Source: Eriocheir sinensis
Taxonomy: Eukaryota; Arthropoda; Malacostraca; Decapoda; Varunidae
Direction: 5' to 3'
Assembly: GCF_024679095.1 (NCBI RefSeq)
Contig: NW_026111742.1
Coordinates: forward strand, 170,001-234,000
Length of the DNA stretch: 64,000 nt
Below are positions 48,626 through 60,600 of the stretch, one piece after another. A model generated the notes under the pieces. The model searched no databases. It had not been told where the DNA came from and saw nothing but the letters and a program-made list of their open reading frames with translations. Every line of letters starts with the position of its first letter. Within the stretch, counting starts at the first letter, position 1. The translations under genes were made by a program, and so were the position numbers.

Positions 48626-51600
48626 AGGCGGTGTCTGTTGTTTTGTGTGTGTGTTCGGCGGTGGTGTCTGTTGTTGTGTGTGTGTTCCTGGCGGTGGTGT
48701 CTGTCATGTGTGTGTGTGCTCGGCGGTGGTGTCTGTTGTTGTGGGTGTTTGCCCGGCGGTGGTGTTTGTCGTTGTGAGTGTGTGGCCGGCGTAGGTGTCT
48801 GTCGCTGTGGGTGTTTGCCCGGCGGTGGTGTCTGTCGTTGTGAGTGTGTGGAAGGTGGTTGTGTCTGTTTTTGTGTGTGTGTGCCCGGCGGGGGTGTCTG
48901 TTGTTGTTCGTTTGTGCCCGGCGGTGGTGTCTGTCGTTGTGTGTTTGTGCTCGGCGTTGGTGTCTGTTGTTGTGTGTGTGTGCCTGGTGATGGTGTCTGT
49001 TGTTGTGTGTGTGTGCCTGGCGGTGGTGTTTGTTGTTGTGTGTGTGTACCCGGCGGTGGTGTCTGTTGTTCTGTGTGTGTACCCGGCAGTGGTGTCTGTT
49101 GTGTGTGTGTACCCGGCGGTGGTGTCTGTTGTTCTGTATGTGTGCTCGGCGGTGGTGTCTGTTGTTCTGTATGTGTGCTCGGTGGTGGTGTCTGTTGTTC
49201 TGTGTGTGTCCTCGGCGGTGGTGTCTGTTGTTCTGTGTGTGTCCTCGGCGGTGGTGTCTGTTTTTCTTTGTGTGTGCCCGGCGGTGGTGTCTGTTGTTCT
49301 GTGTGTGTACCCGGCGGTGGTGTCTGTTGTTCTGTGTGTGTTCCCGGCGGTGGTGGTGGTGTCTGTTGTTCTGTGTGTGTTCCCGGCGGTGGTGTCTGTT
49401 GTTCTGTGTGTGTGCCCGTCGGTGGTGTCTGTTGTTCTGTGTGTGTACCCGGCGGTGGTGTCTGTTGTTCTGTGTGTATTCCCGGCGGTGGTGTCTGTTG
49501 TTCTGTGTGTGTGTTCGGCGGTGGTGTCTGTTGTTCTGTGTGTGTTCCCGGCGGTGGTGTCTGTCATGTGTGTGTGTGCTCGGCGGTAGTGTCTGTTGTT
49601 GTGGGTGTTTGCCCGGCGGTGGTATCTGTCGTTGTGAGTGTGTGGCCGGCGTAGGTGTCTGTCGTTGTGGGTGTTTGCCCGGCCGTGGTGTCTGTCGTTG
49701 TGAGTATGTGCCCGGTGGTTGTGTCTGTTGTTGTGTGTGTGTGCCCGGCGGTGGTGTCTGTTGTTGTGCGTTTGTGTCCGGCGGTGGTGTCTGTCGTTGT
49801 GTGTGTGTGCTCGGCGTTGGTGTCTGTTGTTGTGTGTCTGTGCTTAGCGGTGGTGTCTGTTGTTGTGTTTGTGTGCCCGTTAGTGGTGCCTGTCATTTTG
49901 GGGGCGTGCGCGGCGGTGGTGTATGTTGCTGTGTGTGTGTGCCCAGCGGTGGTGTCTGTTGTTGTGTGTGTGTGCCCGGTGATGGTGTCTGTTGTTGTGT
50001 GTGTGTGCCCGGTGATGGTGTCTGTTGTTGTGTGTGTGTGCCCGGCGGTGGTGTTTGTTGTTGTGTGTGTGAGCCCGGCGGTGGTGTTTGTTGTTGTGTT
50101 TGTGTACCCGGCGGTGGTGTCTGTTGTTGTGTGTGTGTGCCCGGCGGTGGTGTCTGTTGTTGTGTGCGTGTGCCCGGCGGTGGTGTTTGTTGTTGTGTGT
50201 GTGAGCCCGGCTGTGGTGTCTGTTGTTGTGTGTGTGCCCGGCGGTGGTGTCTGTTGTTGTGTGTGTGTGCCCGGCGGTGGTGTTTGTTGTTGTGTGTGTG
50301 CCCGGCGGTGGTGTTTGTTGTTGTGTTTGTGTACCCGGCGGTGGTGTCTGTTGTTGTGTGTGTGTGCCCGGCGGTGGTGTTTGTTGTTGTGTGTGTTTGC
50401 CCGGCGGTGGTGTTTGTTGTTGTGTGTGTGTGTGCCCGGCGGTGGTGTCTGTTGTTGTGTGTGTGCCCGGCGGTGGTGTCTGTTGTTGTGTGCGTGTGCC
50501 CGGCGGTGGTGTTTGTTGTTGTGTGTGTGAGCCCGGCGGTGGTGTCTGTTGTTGTGTGTGTGTGCCCGGCGGTGGTGTCTGTTGTTGTGTGTGTGCCGGG
50601 CGGTGGTGTTTGTTGTTGTGTGTGTGCCCGGCGGTGGTGTTTGTTGTTGTGTTTGTGTACCCGGCGGTGGTGTCTGTTGTTGTGTGTGTGCCCGGCGGTG
50701 GTGTTTGTTGTTGTGTGTGTTTGCCCGGCGGTGGTGTTTGTTGTTGTGTGTGTGCCCGGCGGTGGTGTTTGTTGTTGTGTGTGTGTGCCCGGCGGTGGTG
50801 TCTGTTGTTGTGTGTGTGCCCGGCGGTGGTGTCTGTTGTTGTGTGTGTGTACCCGGCGGTGGTGTCTGTTGTTGTGTGTGTGTGCCCGGCGGTGGTGTCT
50901 GTTGTTCTGTGTGTCCTCGGCGGTGGTGTCTGTTGTTGTGTGTGTGTACCCGGCGGTGGTGTCTATTGTTCTGTGTGAGTACCCGGCATTGGTGTCTGTT
51001 GTGTGTGTGTACCCGGCGGTGGTGTCTGTTGTTCTGTATGTGTGCTCGGCGGTGGTGTCTGTTGTTCTGTGTGTGTCCTCGGCGGTGGTCCCGGCGGTGG
51101 TGTCTGTTGTTCTGTGTGTGTGACCGGCGGTGGTGTCTGTTCTTTTGTGTGTGTTCCCGGCGGTGGTGTCTGTTGTTATGTGTGTGTGCCAGGCGGTGGT
51201 GTCTGTTGTTCTGTGTGTGTTCGGCGGTGGTGTCTGTTGTTCTGTGTGTTCCCGGCGGTGGTGTCTGTCATGTGTGTTCTTTTGTGTGTGTTCCCGGCGG
51301 TGGTGTCTGTTGTTGTGTGTGTTTGCCCGGCGGTGGTGTCTGTTGTTGTGTGTGTGTGCCCGGCGGTGGTGTCTGTTGTTGTGTGTGTTTGCCCGGCGGT
51401 GGTGTCTGTCGTTGTGAGTGTGTGCCCGGTGGTTGTGTCTGTTTTTGTGTGTGTGTGCCCGGCGGTGGTGTCTGTTGTGCGTTTGTGCCCGGCGGTGGTG
51501 TCTGTCGTTGTGTGTGTGTGCTCGGCGTTGGTGTCTGTTGTTGTGTGTGTGTGCCCGGCGGTGGTGTCTGTTGTTGTGTGTGTGTGCCCGGCGGTGGTGT

Positions 51601-54600
51601 CTGTTGTTGTGTGTGTGTGCCCGGCGGTGGTGTCTGTTGTTGTGTGTGTGTGCCCTGCGGTGGTGTCTGTTGTTGTGTGTGTGTGTGCCCGGCGGTGTTG
51701 TCTGTTCTTGTGTGTGTGCCTGGCGGTGGTGTCTGTTGTTGTGTGTGTGTGCCCGGCGGTGGTGTCTGTTGTTGTGTGTGTGTGCCCGGCGGTGGTGTCT
51801 GTTGTTGTGTGTGTGTGCCCGGCGGTGGTGTCTGTTGTTGTGTGTGTGTGCCCGGCGGTGGTGTCTGTTGTTCTGTGTGTGTGCCCGGCGGTGGTGTCTG
51901 TTGTTGTGTGTGTGTGCCCGGCGGTGGTGTCTGTTGTTGTGTGTGTGACCGGCGGTGGTGTCTGTTGTGGTGTGTGTGTTGCCGGCGGTGGTGTCTGTTG
52001 TTGTGTGTGTGTGCCCGGCGGTGGTGTCTGTTGTTGGGTGGTGGAGCCCGGCGTTGGTGTCTGTGGTTGTGTGTGTACCCGGCGGTGATTTTTGTTTTTG
52101 TGCGTGTGCCCGGCGGTGGTGTCTGTTGTTGTGTGTGTGTGCCCGGCGGTGGTGTCTGTTGTTGTGTGTGTGTGCCCGGCGGTGGTGTCTGTTGTTGTGT
52201 GTGTGTGCGCGGCGGTGGGGTCTGTTGTGGTGTGTGTGTGCCCGGCGGTGGTGTCTGTTGTTGTGTGTGTGTGCCCGGCGGTGGTGTCTGTTGTTGTGTG
52301 TGTGTGCCCGGCGGTGGTGTCTCTTGTGTGTGTGTGCCGGCGGTGGTGTCTGTTGTTGTGTGTGTGTGCCCGGCGGTGGTGTCTGTTTTTGTGTGTGTGT
52401 GCCCGGCGGTGGTGTCTGTTGTTGTGTGTGTGTGCCCGGCGGTGGTGTCTCTTGGGGTTGTGGCCCGGCGGTGGTGTCTGTTGTTGTGTGTGTGTGCCCG
52501 GCGGTGGTGTCTGTTGTTGTGTGTGTGTGCCCGGCGGTGGTGTCTGTTGTTGTGTGTGTGTGCCCGGCGGTGGTGTCTGTTGTTGTGTGTGTGTGCCCGG
52601 CGGTGGTGTCTGTTGTTGTGTGTGTGTGCCCGGCGGTGGTGTCTGTTGTTGTGTGTGTGTGCCCGGCGGTGGTGTCTGTTGTTGTGTGTGTGTGCTAGGC
52701 GGTGGTGTCTGTTGTTGTGTGTGTGCTAGGCGGTGGTGTCTGTGTTGTTGTGTGTGTGACCGGCGGTGGTGTCTGTTGTTGTGTGTGTGTGCCCGGCGGT
52801 GGTGTCTGTTGTTGTGTGTGTGTGCCCGGCGGTGGTGTCTGTTGTTGTGTGTGTTGCCCGGCGGTGGTGTCTGTTGTGTGTGTGTGCCCGGCGGTGGTGT
52901 CTGTTGTTGTGTGTGTGCCCAGCGATGGTGTCTGTTGTTGTGTGTGTGCCCGGCGGTGGTGTCTGTTGTTGTGTGTGTGTGCCCGGCGGTGGTGTCTGTT
53001 GTTGTGTGTGTGTGCCCGGCGGTGGTGTCTGTTGTTGTGTGTGTGCCCGGCGGTGGTGTCTGTTGTTGTGTGTGTGTGTGCCCGGCGGTGGTGTCTGTTG
53101 TTCTGTGTGAGTGTGCCCGGCGGTAGTGTCTCTTGTTGTGTGTGTGTGCCCGGCGGTGGTGTCTGTTGTTCTGTATGTGTGCTCGGCGGTGGTGTCTGTT
53201 GTTCTGTGTGTGTACCCGGCGGTGGTGTCTGCTGTTGTGTGTGTGCCCGGCGGTGGTGTCTGTTGTTGTGTGTGTGTGCGCGGCGGTGGTGTCTGTTGTT
53301 GTGTGTGTGCCCGGCGGTGGTGGTGGTGTCTGTTGTTGTGTGTGTGTGCCCGGCGGTGGTGTCTGTTGTTGTGTGTGTGTGCCCGGTGGTGTCTGTGGTT
53401 GTGTGTGTGCCCGGCGGTGGTGTCTGTTGTTGTGTGTGTGCCCGGCGGTGGTGTCTGTTGTTGTGTGTGTGCCCTTCGGTGGTGTCTGTTGTTGTGTGCG
53501 TGTGCCCGGCGGTGGTGTCTGTTGTTGTGTGTGTGCCCGGCGGTGGTGTCTGTTGTTCTGTGTGTGTGCTCGGCGGTGGTGTCTGTTGTTCTGTGTGTGT
53601 GCTCGGCGGTGGTGTCTGTTGTTCTGTGTGTCCTCGGCGGTGGTGTCTGTTGTTCTGTGTGTGTCCTCGGCGGTGGTGTCTGTTGTTCTGTGTGTGTGCC
53701 CGGCGGTGGTGTCTGTTGTTCTGTGTGTGTACCCGGCGGTGGTGTCTGTTGTTCTGTGTGTGTTCCCGGCGGTGGTGGTGGTGTCTGTTGTTCTGTGTGT
53801 GTTCCCGGCGGTGGTGTCTGTTGTTCTGTGTGTGTGCCCGGCGGTGGTGTCTGTTGTTCTGTGTGTGTACCCGGCGGTGGTGTCTGTTGTTCTGTGTGTA
53901 TTCCCGGCGGTGGTGTCTGTTGTTCTGTGTGTGTGTTCGGCGGTGGTGTCTGTTGTTCTGTGTGTTCCCGGCGGTGGTGTCTGTCATGTGTGTGTGCTCG
54001 GCGGTGGTGTCTGTTGTTGTGTGTGTTTGCCCGGCGGTGGTGTCTGTCGTTGTGAGTGTGTGGCCGGCGTAGGTGTCTGTCGTTGTGGGTGTTTGCCCGG
54101 CGGTGGTGTCTGTTGTTGTGTGTGTGCCCGGCGGTGGTGTCTGTTGTTGTGTGTGTGTGCCCGGCGGTGGTGTCTGTTGTTGTGCGTTTGTGTCCGGCGG
54201 TGGTGTCTGTCGTTGTGTGTGTGTGCTCGGCGTTGGTGTCTGTTGTTGTGTGTCTGTGCTTAGCGGTGGTGTCTGTTGTTGTGTTTGTGTGCCCGTTAGT
54301 GGTGCCTGTCATTTTGGGGGCGTGCCCGGCGGTGGTGTATGTTGCTGTGTGTGTGTGCCCAGCGGTGGTGTCTGTTGTTGTGTGTGTGTGCCCGGCGGTG
54401 GTGTCTGTTGTTGTGTGTGTGTGTCCGGCGGTGGTGTCTGTTGTTGTGTGTGTGGACCCGGCGGTGGTGTCTGTTGTTGTGTGTGTGCCCGGCGGTGGTG
54501 TCTGTTGTTGTGTGTGTGTGCCCGGCGGTGGTGTCTGTTGTTGTGTGTGTGTGCCCGGCGGTGGTGTCTGTTGTTGTGTGTGTGTGTGCCCGGCGGTGGT

Positions 54601-57600
54601 GTCTGTTGTTGTGTGTGTGTGCCCGGCGGTGGTGTCTGTTGTTGTGTGTGTGTGCCCGGCGGTGGTGTCTGTTGTTGTGTGTGTGTGCCCGGCGGTGGTG
54701 TCTGTTGTGTGTGTGTGCCCGGCGGTGGTGTCTGTTGTTGTGTGTGTGTGCCCGGCGGTGGTGTCTGTTGTTGTGTGTGTGTGGTCGGCGGTGGTGTCTG
54801 TTGTTCTGTGTGTTCCCGGCGGTGGTGTCTGTTGTTGTGTGTGTGTGCCCGGCGGTGGTGTTTGTTGTTGTGTGTGTAGCCCGGCGGTGGTGTTTGTTGT
54901 TGTGTGTGTACCCGGCGGTGGTGTCTGTTGTTGTGTGTCTGTGCCCGGCGGTGGTATCTGTTGTTGTGGGTGTGTGCCAGGCGGTCGTGTCTGTTGTTGT
55001 GTGTGTGTGTGCCCGGCGTTGGTGTCTGTTGTTGTGTGTGTGTGCCCGGCGGTGGTGTTTGTTGTTGTGTGTGTGCCCGGCGGTGGTGTCTGTTGTTGTG
55101 TGTGTGCCCGACAGTGGTGTTTGTTGTGTGTGTGTGCCCGGCGGTGGTGTCTGTTGTTCTGTGTGTGTGCCGGTGGTGTCTGTTGTGTGCGCCCGGCGGT
55201 GGTGTCTGTTGTTGTGTGTGTGGGCCCGGCGGTGGTGTTTTTTGTTGTGTGTGTGCCCGGCGGTGGTGTCTGTTGTTGTGTGTGTGTGTCCGGCGGTGGT
55301 GTCTGTTGTGAGTGTGTCCCCGGCGGTGGTGTCTGTTGTTATGTGTGTGCCCGGCGGTGGTGTCTGTTGTGTGTGTCCCCGGCGGTGGTGTTTGTTGTTG
55401 TGTGTGTGTGCCCGGCGGTGGTGTCTGTTGTGTGTGTGCCCTGCGGTGGTGTCTGTTGTGTGTGTGTGCCCGGCGGTGGTGTCTGTTATTGTGTGTGTGT
55501 GCCCGGCGGTGGTGTCTGTTGTTGTGTGTGTGTGCCCGGCGGTGGTGTGTGTTGTTGTGTGTGTGCCCGGCGGTGGTGTCTGTTGTTGTGTGTGTGTGCC
55601 CGGCGGTGGTGTCTGTTGTTGTGTGTGTGTGCCCGGCGGTGGTGTCTGTTGTTGTGTGTGTGCCTGGCGGTGGTGTCTGTTGTTGTGTGTGTGTGCCCGG
55701 CGGTGGTGTCTGTTGTTGTGTGTTTGTCCCCGGCGGTGGTGTCTGTTGTGTGTGTGTACCCGGCGGTGGTGTCTGTTGTTATGTGTGTGCTCGGCGGTGG
55801 TGTCTGTTGTTCTGTGTGTGCTCGGCGGGGGTGTCTGTTTTTCTGTGTGTGTGCCCTGCGGTGGTGTCTGTTGTTGTGTGTGTGTGTGCCCGGCGGTGTT
55901 GTCTGTTGTTGTGTGTGTGTTTGGCGGTGGTGTTTGTTGTTGTGTGTGTGTACCCGGCGGTGGTGTCTGTTGTTCTGTGTGTGTTCCCGGCGGTGGTGGT
56001 GGTGTCTGTTGTTCTGTGTGTGTTCCCGGCGGTGGTGTCTGTTGTTCTGTGTGTGTGCCCGGCGGTGGTGTCTGTTGTTCTGTGTGTCCCCGGCGGTGGT
56101 GTCTGTTGTTCTGTGTGGGGTCCCGGCGGTGGTGTCTGTTGTTCTGTGTGTGTTCGGCGGTGGTGTCTGTTGTTCTGTGTGTGTTCCCGGCGGTGGTGTC
56201 TGTCATGTGTGTGTGTGCTCGGCGGTGGTGTCTGTTGTTGTGTGTGTTTGCCCGGCGGTGGTGTCTGTCGTTGTGAGTGTGTGGCCGGCGGTGGTGTCTG
56301 TCGTTGTGTGTGTTTGCCCGGCGGTGGTGTCTGTCGTTGTGTGTGTGTGCCCGGTGGTTGTGTCTGTTGTTGTGTGTGTGTGCCCGGCGGTGGTGTCTGT
56401 TGTTGTGCGTTTGTGCCCGGCGGTGGTGTCTGTCGTTGTGTGTGTGTGCTCGGCGTTGGTGTCTGCTGATTTGTGTCTGTGCTTAGCGGTGGTGTCTGTT
56501 GTGTTTGTGTGCCCGTTAGTGGTGTCTGTTGTTGTGTGTGTGTGCCCGGCGGTGGTGTTTGTTGCTGTGTGTGTATGCCCAGCGGTGGTGTCTGTTGTTG
56601 TGTGTGTGTGCCCGGCGGTGGTGTCTGTTGTTGTGTGTGTGTGCCCGGCGGTGGTGTCTGTTGTTGTGTGTGTGTGCCCGGCGGTGGTGTCTGTTGTTGT
56701 GTGTGTGTGCCCGGCGGTGGTGTCTGTTGTTGTGTGTGTGTGCCCGGCGGTGGTGTCTGTTGTTGTGTGTGTGTGCCCGGCGGTGGTGTCTGTTGTTGTG
56801 TGTGTGTGCCCGGCGGTGGTGTCTGTTGTTGTGTGTGTGACCCCGGCGGTGGTGTCTGTTGTGTGTGTGTGCCCGGCGGTGGTGTCTGTTGTTGTGTGTG
56901 TGTGCCCGGCGGTGGTGTCTGTTGTTCTGTGTGTGTGCCCGGCGGTGGTGTCTGTTGTTGTGTGTGTGTGCCCGGCGGTGGTGTCTGTCGTTGTGAGTGT
57001 GCCCGGCGGTGGTGTCTGTTGTTGTGTGTGTGTGCCCGGCGGTGGTGTCTGTTGTTGTGTGTGTGTGCCCGGCGGTGGTGTCTGTTGTTGTGTGTGTGTG
57101 TCCCTGGCGGTGGTGTCTGTTGTTGTGTGTGAGTCCCCGGCGGTGGTGTCTGTTGTTGTGTGTGTGTGCCCCGCTGTGGTGTCTGTTGTTGTGTGTGTGT
57201 GCCCGGCGGTGGTGTCTGTTGTTGTGTGTGTGTTCCCGGCGGTGGTGTCTGTTGTTGTTTGGTTGTGCCCGGCGGTGGTGTGTGTTGTTGGGTGTGTTTG
57301 CCCGGCGGTGGTGTCTGTTGTTGTGTGTGTGTGCCCGGCGGTGGTGTCTGTTGTTGTGTGTGTGTGCCCGGCGGTGGTGTCTGTTGTTGTGTGTTCCCGG
57401 CGGGGGTGTCTGTTGTTGTGTGTGTGTGCCCGGCGGTGGTGTCTGTTGTTGTGTGTGTGTCCGGCGGTGGTATCTGTTGTTGTGTGTGTGTGTGCCCGGC
57501 GGTGGTGTCTGTTGTTGTGTGTGTGTGCGCGGGGGTGGTGTGTGTTGTTGTGTGGGGGGGTGGCCGGCGGTGGTGTCTGTTGTTGTGTGTGTGTGCCCGG

Positions 57601-60600
57601 CGGTGGTGTCTGTTGTGTGTGTGTGCCCGGCGGTGGTGTCTGTTATGTTGCGTGTGTGCCCGGCGGTGGTGTCTGTTGTTGTGTGTGTGTGCCCGGCGGT
57701 GGTGTTTGTTGTTGTGTGTGTGCCCGGCGGTGGTGTCTGTTGTTGTGTGTGTGCCCGGCGGTGGTGTCTGTTGTTGTGTGTGTGCCCGGCGGTGGTGTCT
57801 GTTGTAGTGTGTGTGTGCCCGGCGGCGGTGTCTGTGTTTGTGTGTGCCCGGCGGTGGTGTCTGTTGTTGTGTGTGTGTGCCCGGCGGTGGTGTCTGTTGT
57901 TGTGTGTGTGTGCCCGGCGGTGGTGTCTGTTGTTGTGTGTGTGTGCCCGGCGGTGGTGTCTGTTGTTGTGTGTGTGTGTGACCCGCGGTGGTGTCTGTTG
58001 GTGTGTGTGTGCCCGGCGGTGGTGTCTGTTCTTGTGTGTGTGTGCCCGGCGGTGGTGTCTGTTGTTGTTTGGTTGTGGTTGGCGGTGGTGTCTGTTGTTG
58101 TGTGTTTGTGACCGGCGGTGGTGTCTGTTGTTGTGTGTGTGTGCCCGGCGGTGGTGTCTGTTGTTGTGTGTGTGTGCCCGGCGGTGGTGTCTGTTGTTGT
58201 GTGTGTGTGCCCGGCGGTGGTGTCTGTTGTTGTGTGTGTGTGTCAGGCGGTGGTGTCTGTTGTTGTGTGTGTGTGCCCGGCGGTGGTGTCGCTTGTTCTG
58301 TGTGTGGGCCCTGCGGTGGTGTCTGTTGTTGTGTGTGGGTGCCCGGCGGTGGTGTCTGTTGTGTGTGAGTGCCCGGCGGTGGTGTCTGTTGTTGTGTGTG
58401 TGCCCGGCGGTGGTGTCTGTTGTTGTGTGTGTGTGCCTGGCGGTGGTGTCTGTTGTTTTGTGTGTGTGTGCCCGGCGGTGGTGTCTGTTGTTGTGTGTGT
58501 GTGCCCGGCGGTGGTGTCTGTTGTTCTGTGTGTGTGCCCGGCTTTGGTGTCTGTTGTTGTGTGTGTGTGCCCGGCGGTGGTGTCTGTTGTTCTGTGTGTG
58601 TGTTCGGCGGTGGTGTCTGTTGTTGTGTGTGTTCCCGGCGGTGGTGTATGTTGTGTGTGTGTGCCCGGCGGTGGTGTCTGTTGTTGTGTATGTGTGCTCG
58701 GCGGTGGTGTCTGTTGTTGTGTGTGTGCCCGGCGGTGGTGTCTGTTGTTGGATGTGTGTGTGCCCGGCGGTGGTGTCTGTTGTTGTGTGTGTGGTCCGGC
58801 GGTGGTGTCTGTTGTTGTGTGTGTGTGCCCGGCGGTGGTGTCTGTTGTTGTGTGTGTGCCCGGCGGTGGTGTGTGTTGTTGTGTGTGTGGCCGGGGGTGG
58901 TGTGTGTTGTTGTGTGTGTGTGCGCGGGGGTTGTGTGTGGTGTTGTGTGTGTGTGCCCGGCGGTGGTGTCTGTTGTTGTGTGCGTTCCCGGCGTTGGTGT
59001 CTGTTGTTCTGTGTGTGTGTGCCCGGCGGTGGTGTCTATTGTAGTGTGTGTGCCCGGCGGTGGTGTCTGTTGTTGTGTGTGTGTGCCCGGCGGTGGTGTC
59101 TGTTGTTGTGTGTGTGTGCCCGGCGGTGGTGTCTGTTGTTGTGTGTGTGTGCACCGCGGTGGTGTCTGTTGTTGTGTGTGTGTGCCCGGCGGTGGTGTCT
59201 GTTGTTGTGTGCGTGCCCGGCGGTGGTGTGGGTTGTTGTGTGTGTGCCCGGCGGTGGTGTTTGTTGTTGTGTGTGTGTGCCCGGCGGTGGTGTCTGTTGT
59301 TGTGTGTGTGCCCGGCGGTGGTGTCGGTTGTTGTGTGTGTGTGCCCGGCGGTGGTGTCTGTTGTTGTGTGTGTGCCCGGTGGTGTCTGTTGTTGTGACTG
59401 TGTGCCCGGCGGTGGTGTCTGTTGTTGTGTGTGTGTGCCCGGCGGTGGTGTCTGTTGTTGTGTGTGTGTGCCCGGCGGTGGTGTCTGTTGTTGTGTGTGT
59501 GTGCCCGGCGGTGGTGTCTGTTGTTGTGTGTGTGTGCCAGGCGGTGGTGTCTGTTGTTGTGTGGGTTGGCCCGGCGGTGGATTCTGTTGTGTGTGTGTGG
59601 GCGCGGCGGGGGTGTCTGTTGGTGTGTGTGTGTGCCCGGTGGTGGTGTCTGTTATTGTTTGTGTGTGCCCAGAGGTGGTGTCTGTTGTTGTGTGTGTGTG
59701 CCCGGTGGTGGTGTCTGTTGTTGTGTTTGTTTGCCCGGTGGTGGTGTCTGTTGTTGTGTTTGTGTGAACGGCGGTGGTGTCTGTTGTTGTTTGTGTGTGC
59801 CCGGCGGTGGTGTTTGTTGTTGTGTGTGTGTGTCCGGGGTTGGTGTCTGTTGTTGTGTGTGTGCACGGCGGTGGTGTCTGTTGTTGTGTGTGTGCCCGCC
59901 GCTGGGGTCTGTTGTTGTGTGCGTGTGCCCGGCGGTGGTGTCTGTTGTTGTGTGTGTGTCCGGCGGTGGTGTCTGTTGTTGTGTGTGTACCCGGCGGTGA
60001 TGTGTGTTTTTGTGTGTGTGCCCGGCGGTGGTGTCTGTTGTTGTGTGCGTGTGCCCGGCGGTGGTGTCTGTTGTTGTGTGTGTGTGCCCGGCGGTGGTGT
60101 CTGTTGTTGTGTGTGTGTGCCCGGCGGTGGTGTCTGTTGTTGTGTGTGTGTGGGCGGCGGTGGTGTGTGTTGTTGTGTGTGTGGCGGGGGGTGGTGTCTG
60201 TGGGTGTGTGTGTGCCCGGCGGTGATGTCTGTTTTTGTGTGTGTGTGCCCGGCGGTGGTGTCTGTTGTTGTGTGTGTGTGCCCGGCGGTGGTGTCTGTTG
60301 TTGTGTGTGTGTGCCCGGCGGTGGTGTCTGTTGTTGTGTGTGTGTGTGCCCGGCGGTGGTGTCTGTTGTTGTGTGTGTGTGCCCGGCGGTGGTGTCTGTT
60401 GTTGTGTGTGTGTGCCCGGCGGTGGTGTCTGTTGTTGTGTGTGTGTGCCCGGCGGTGGTGTCTGTTGTTGTGTGTGTGTGACAGCCCGGCGGTTGTGTCT
60501 TTTGTTGTGTGTTTGCCCGGCGGTGGTGTCTGTGGTTGTGGGTGTGTGCCCGGCGGTGGTGTCTGTTGTTGTGTGTGTGCGCGGCGGTGGTGTCTGTTGT

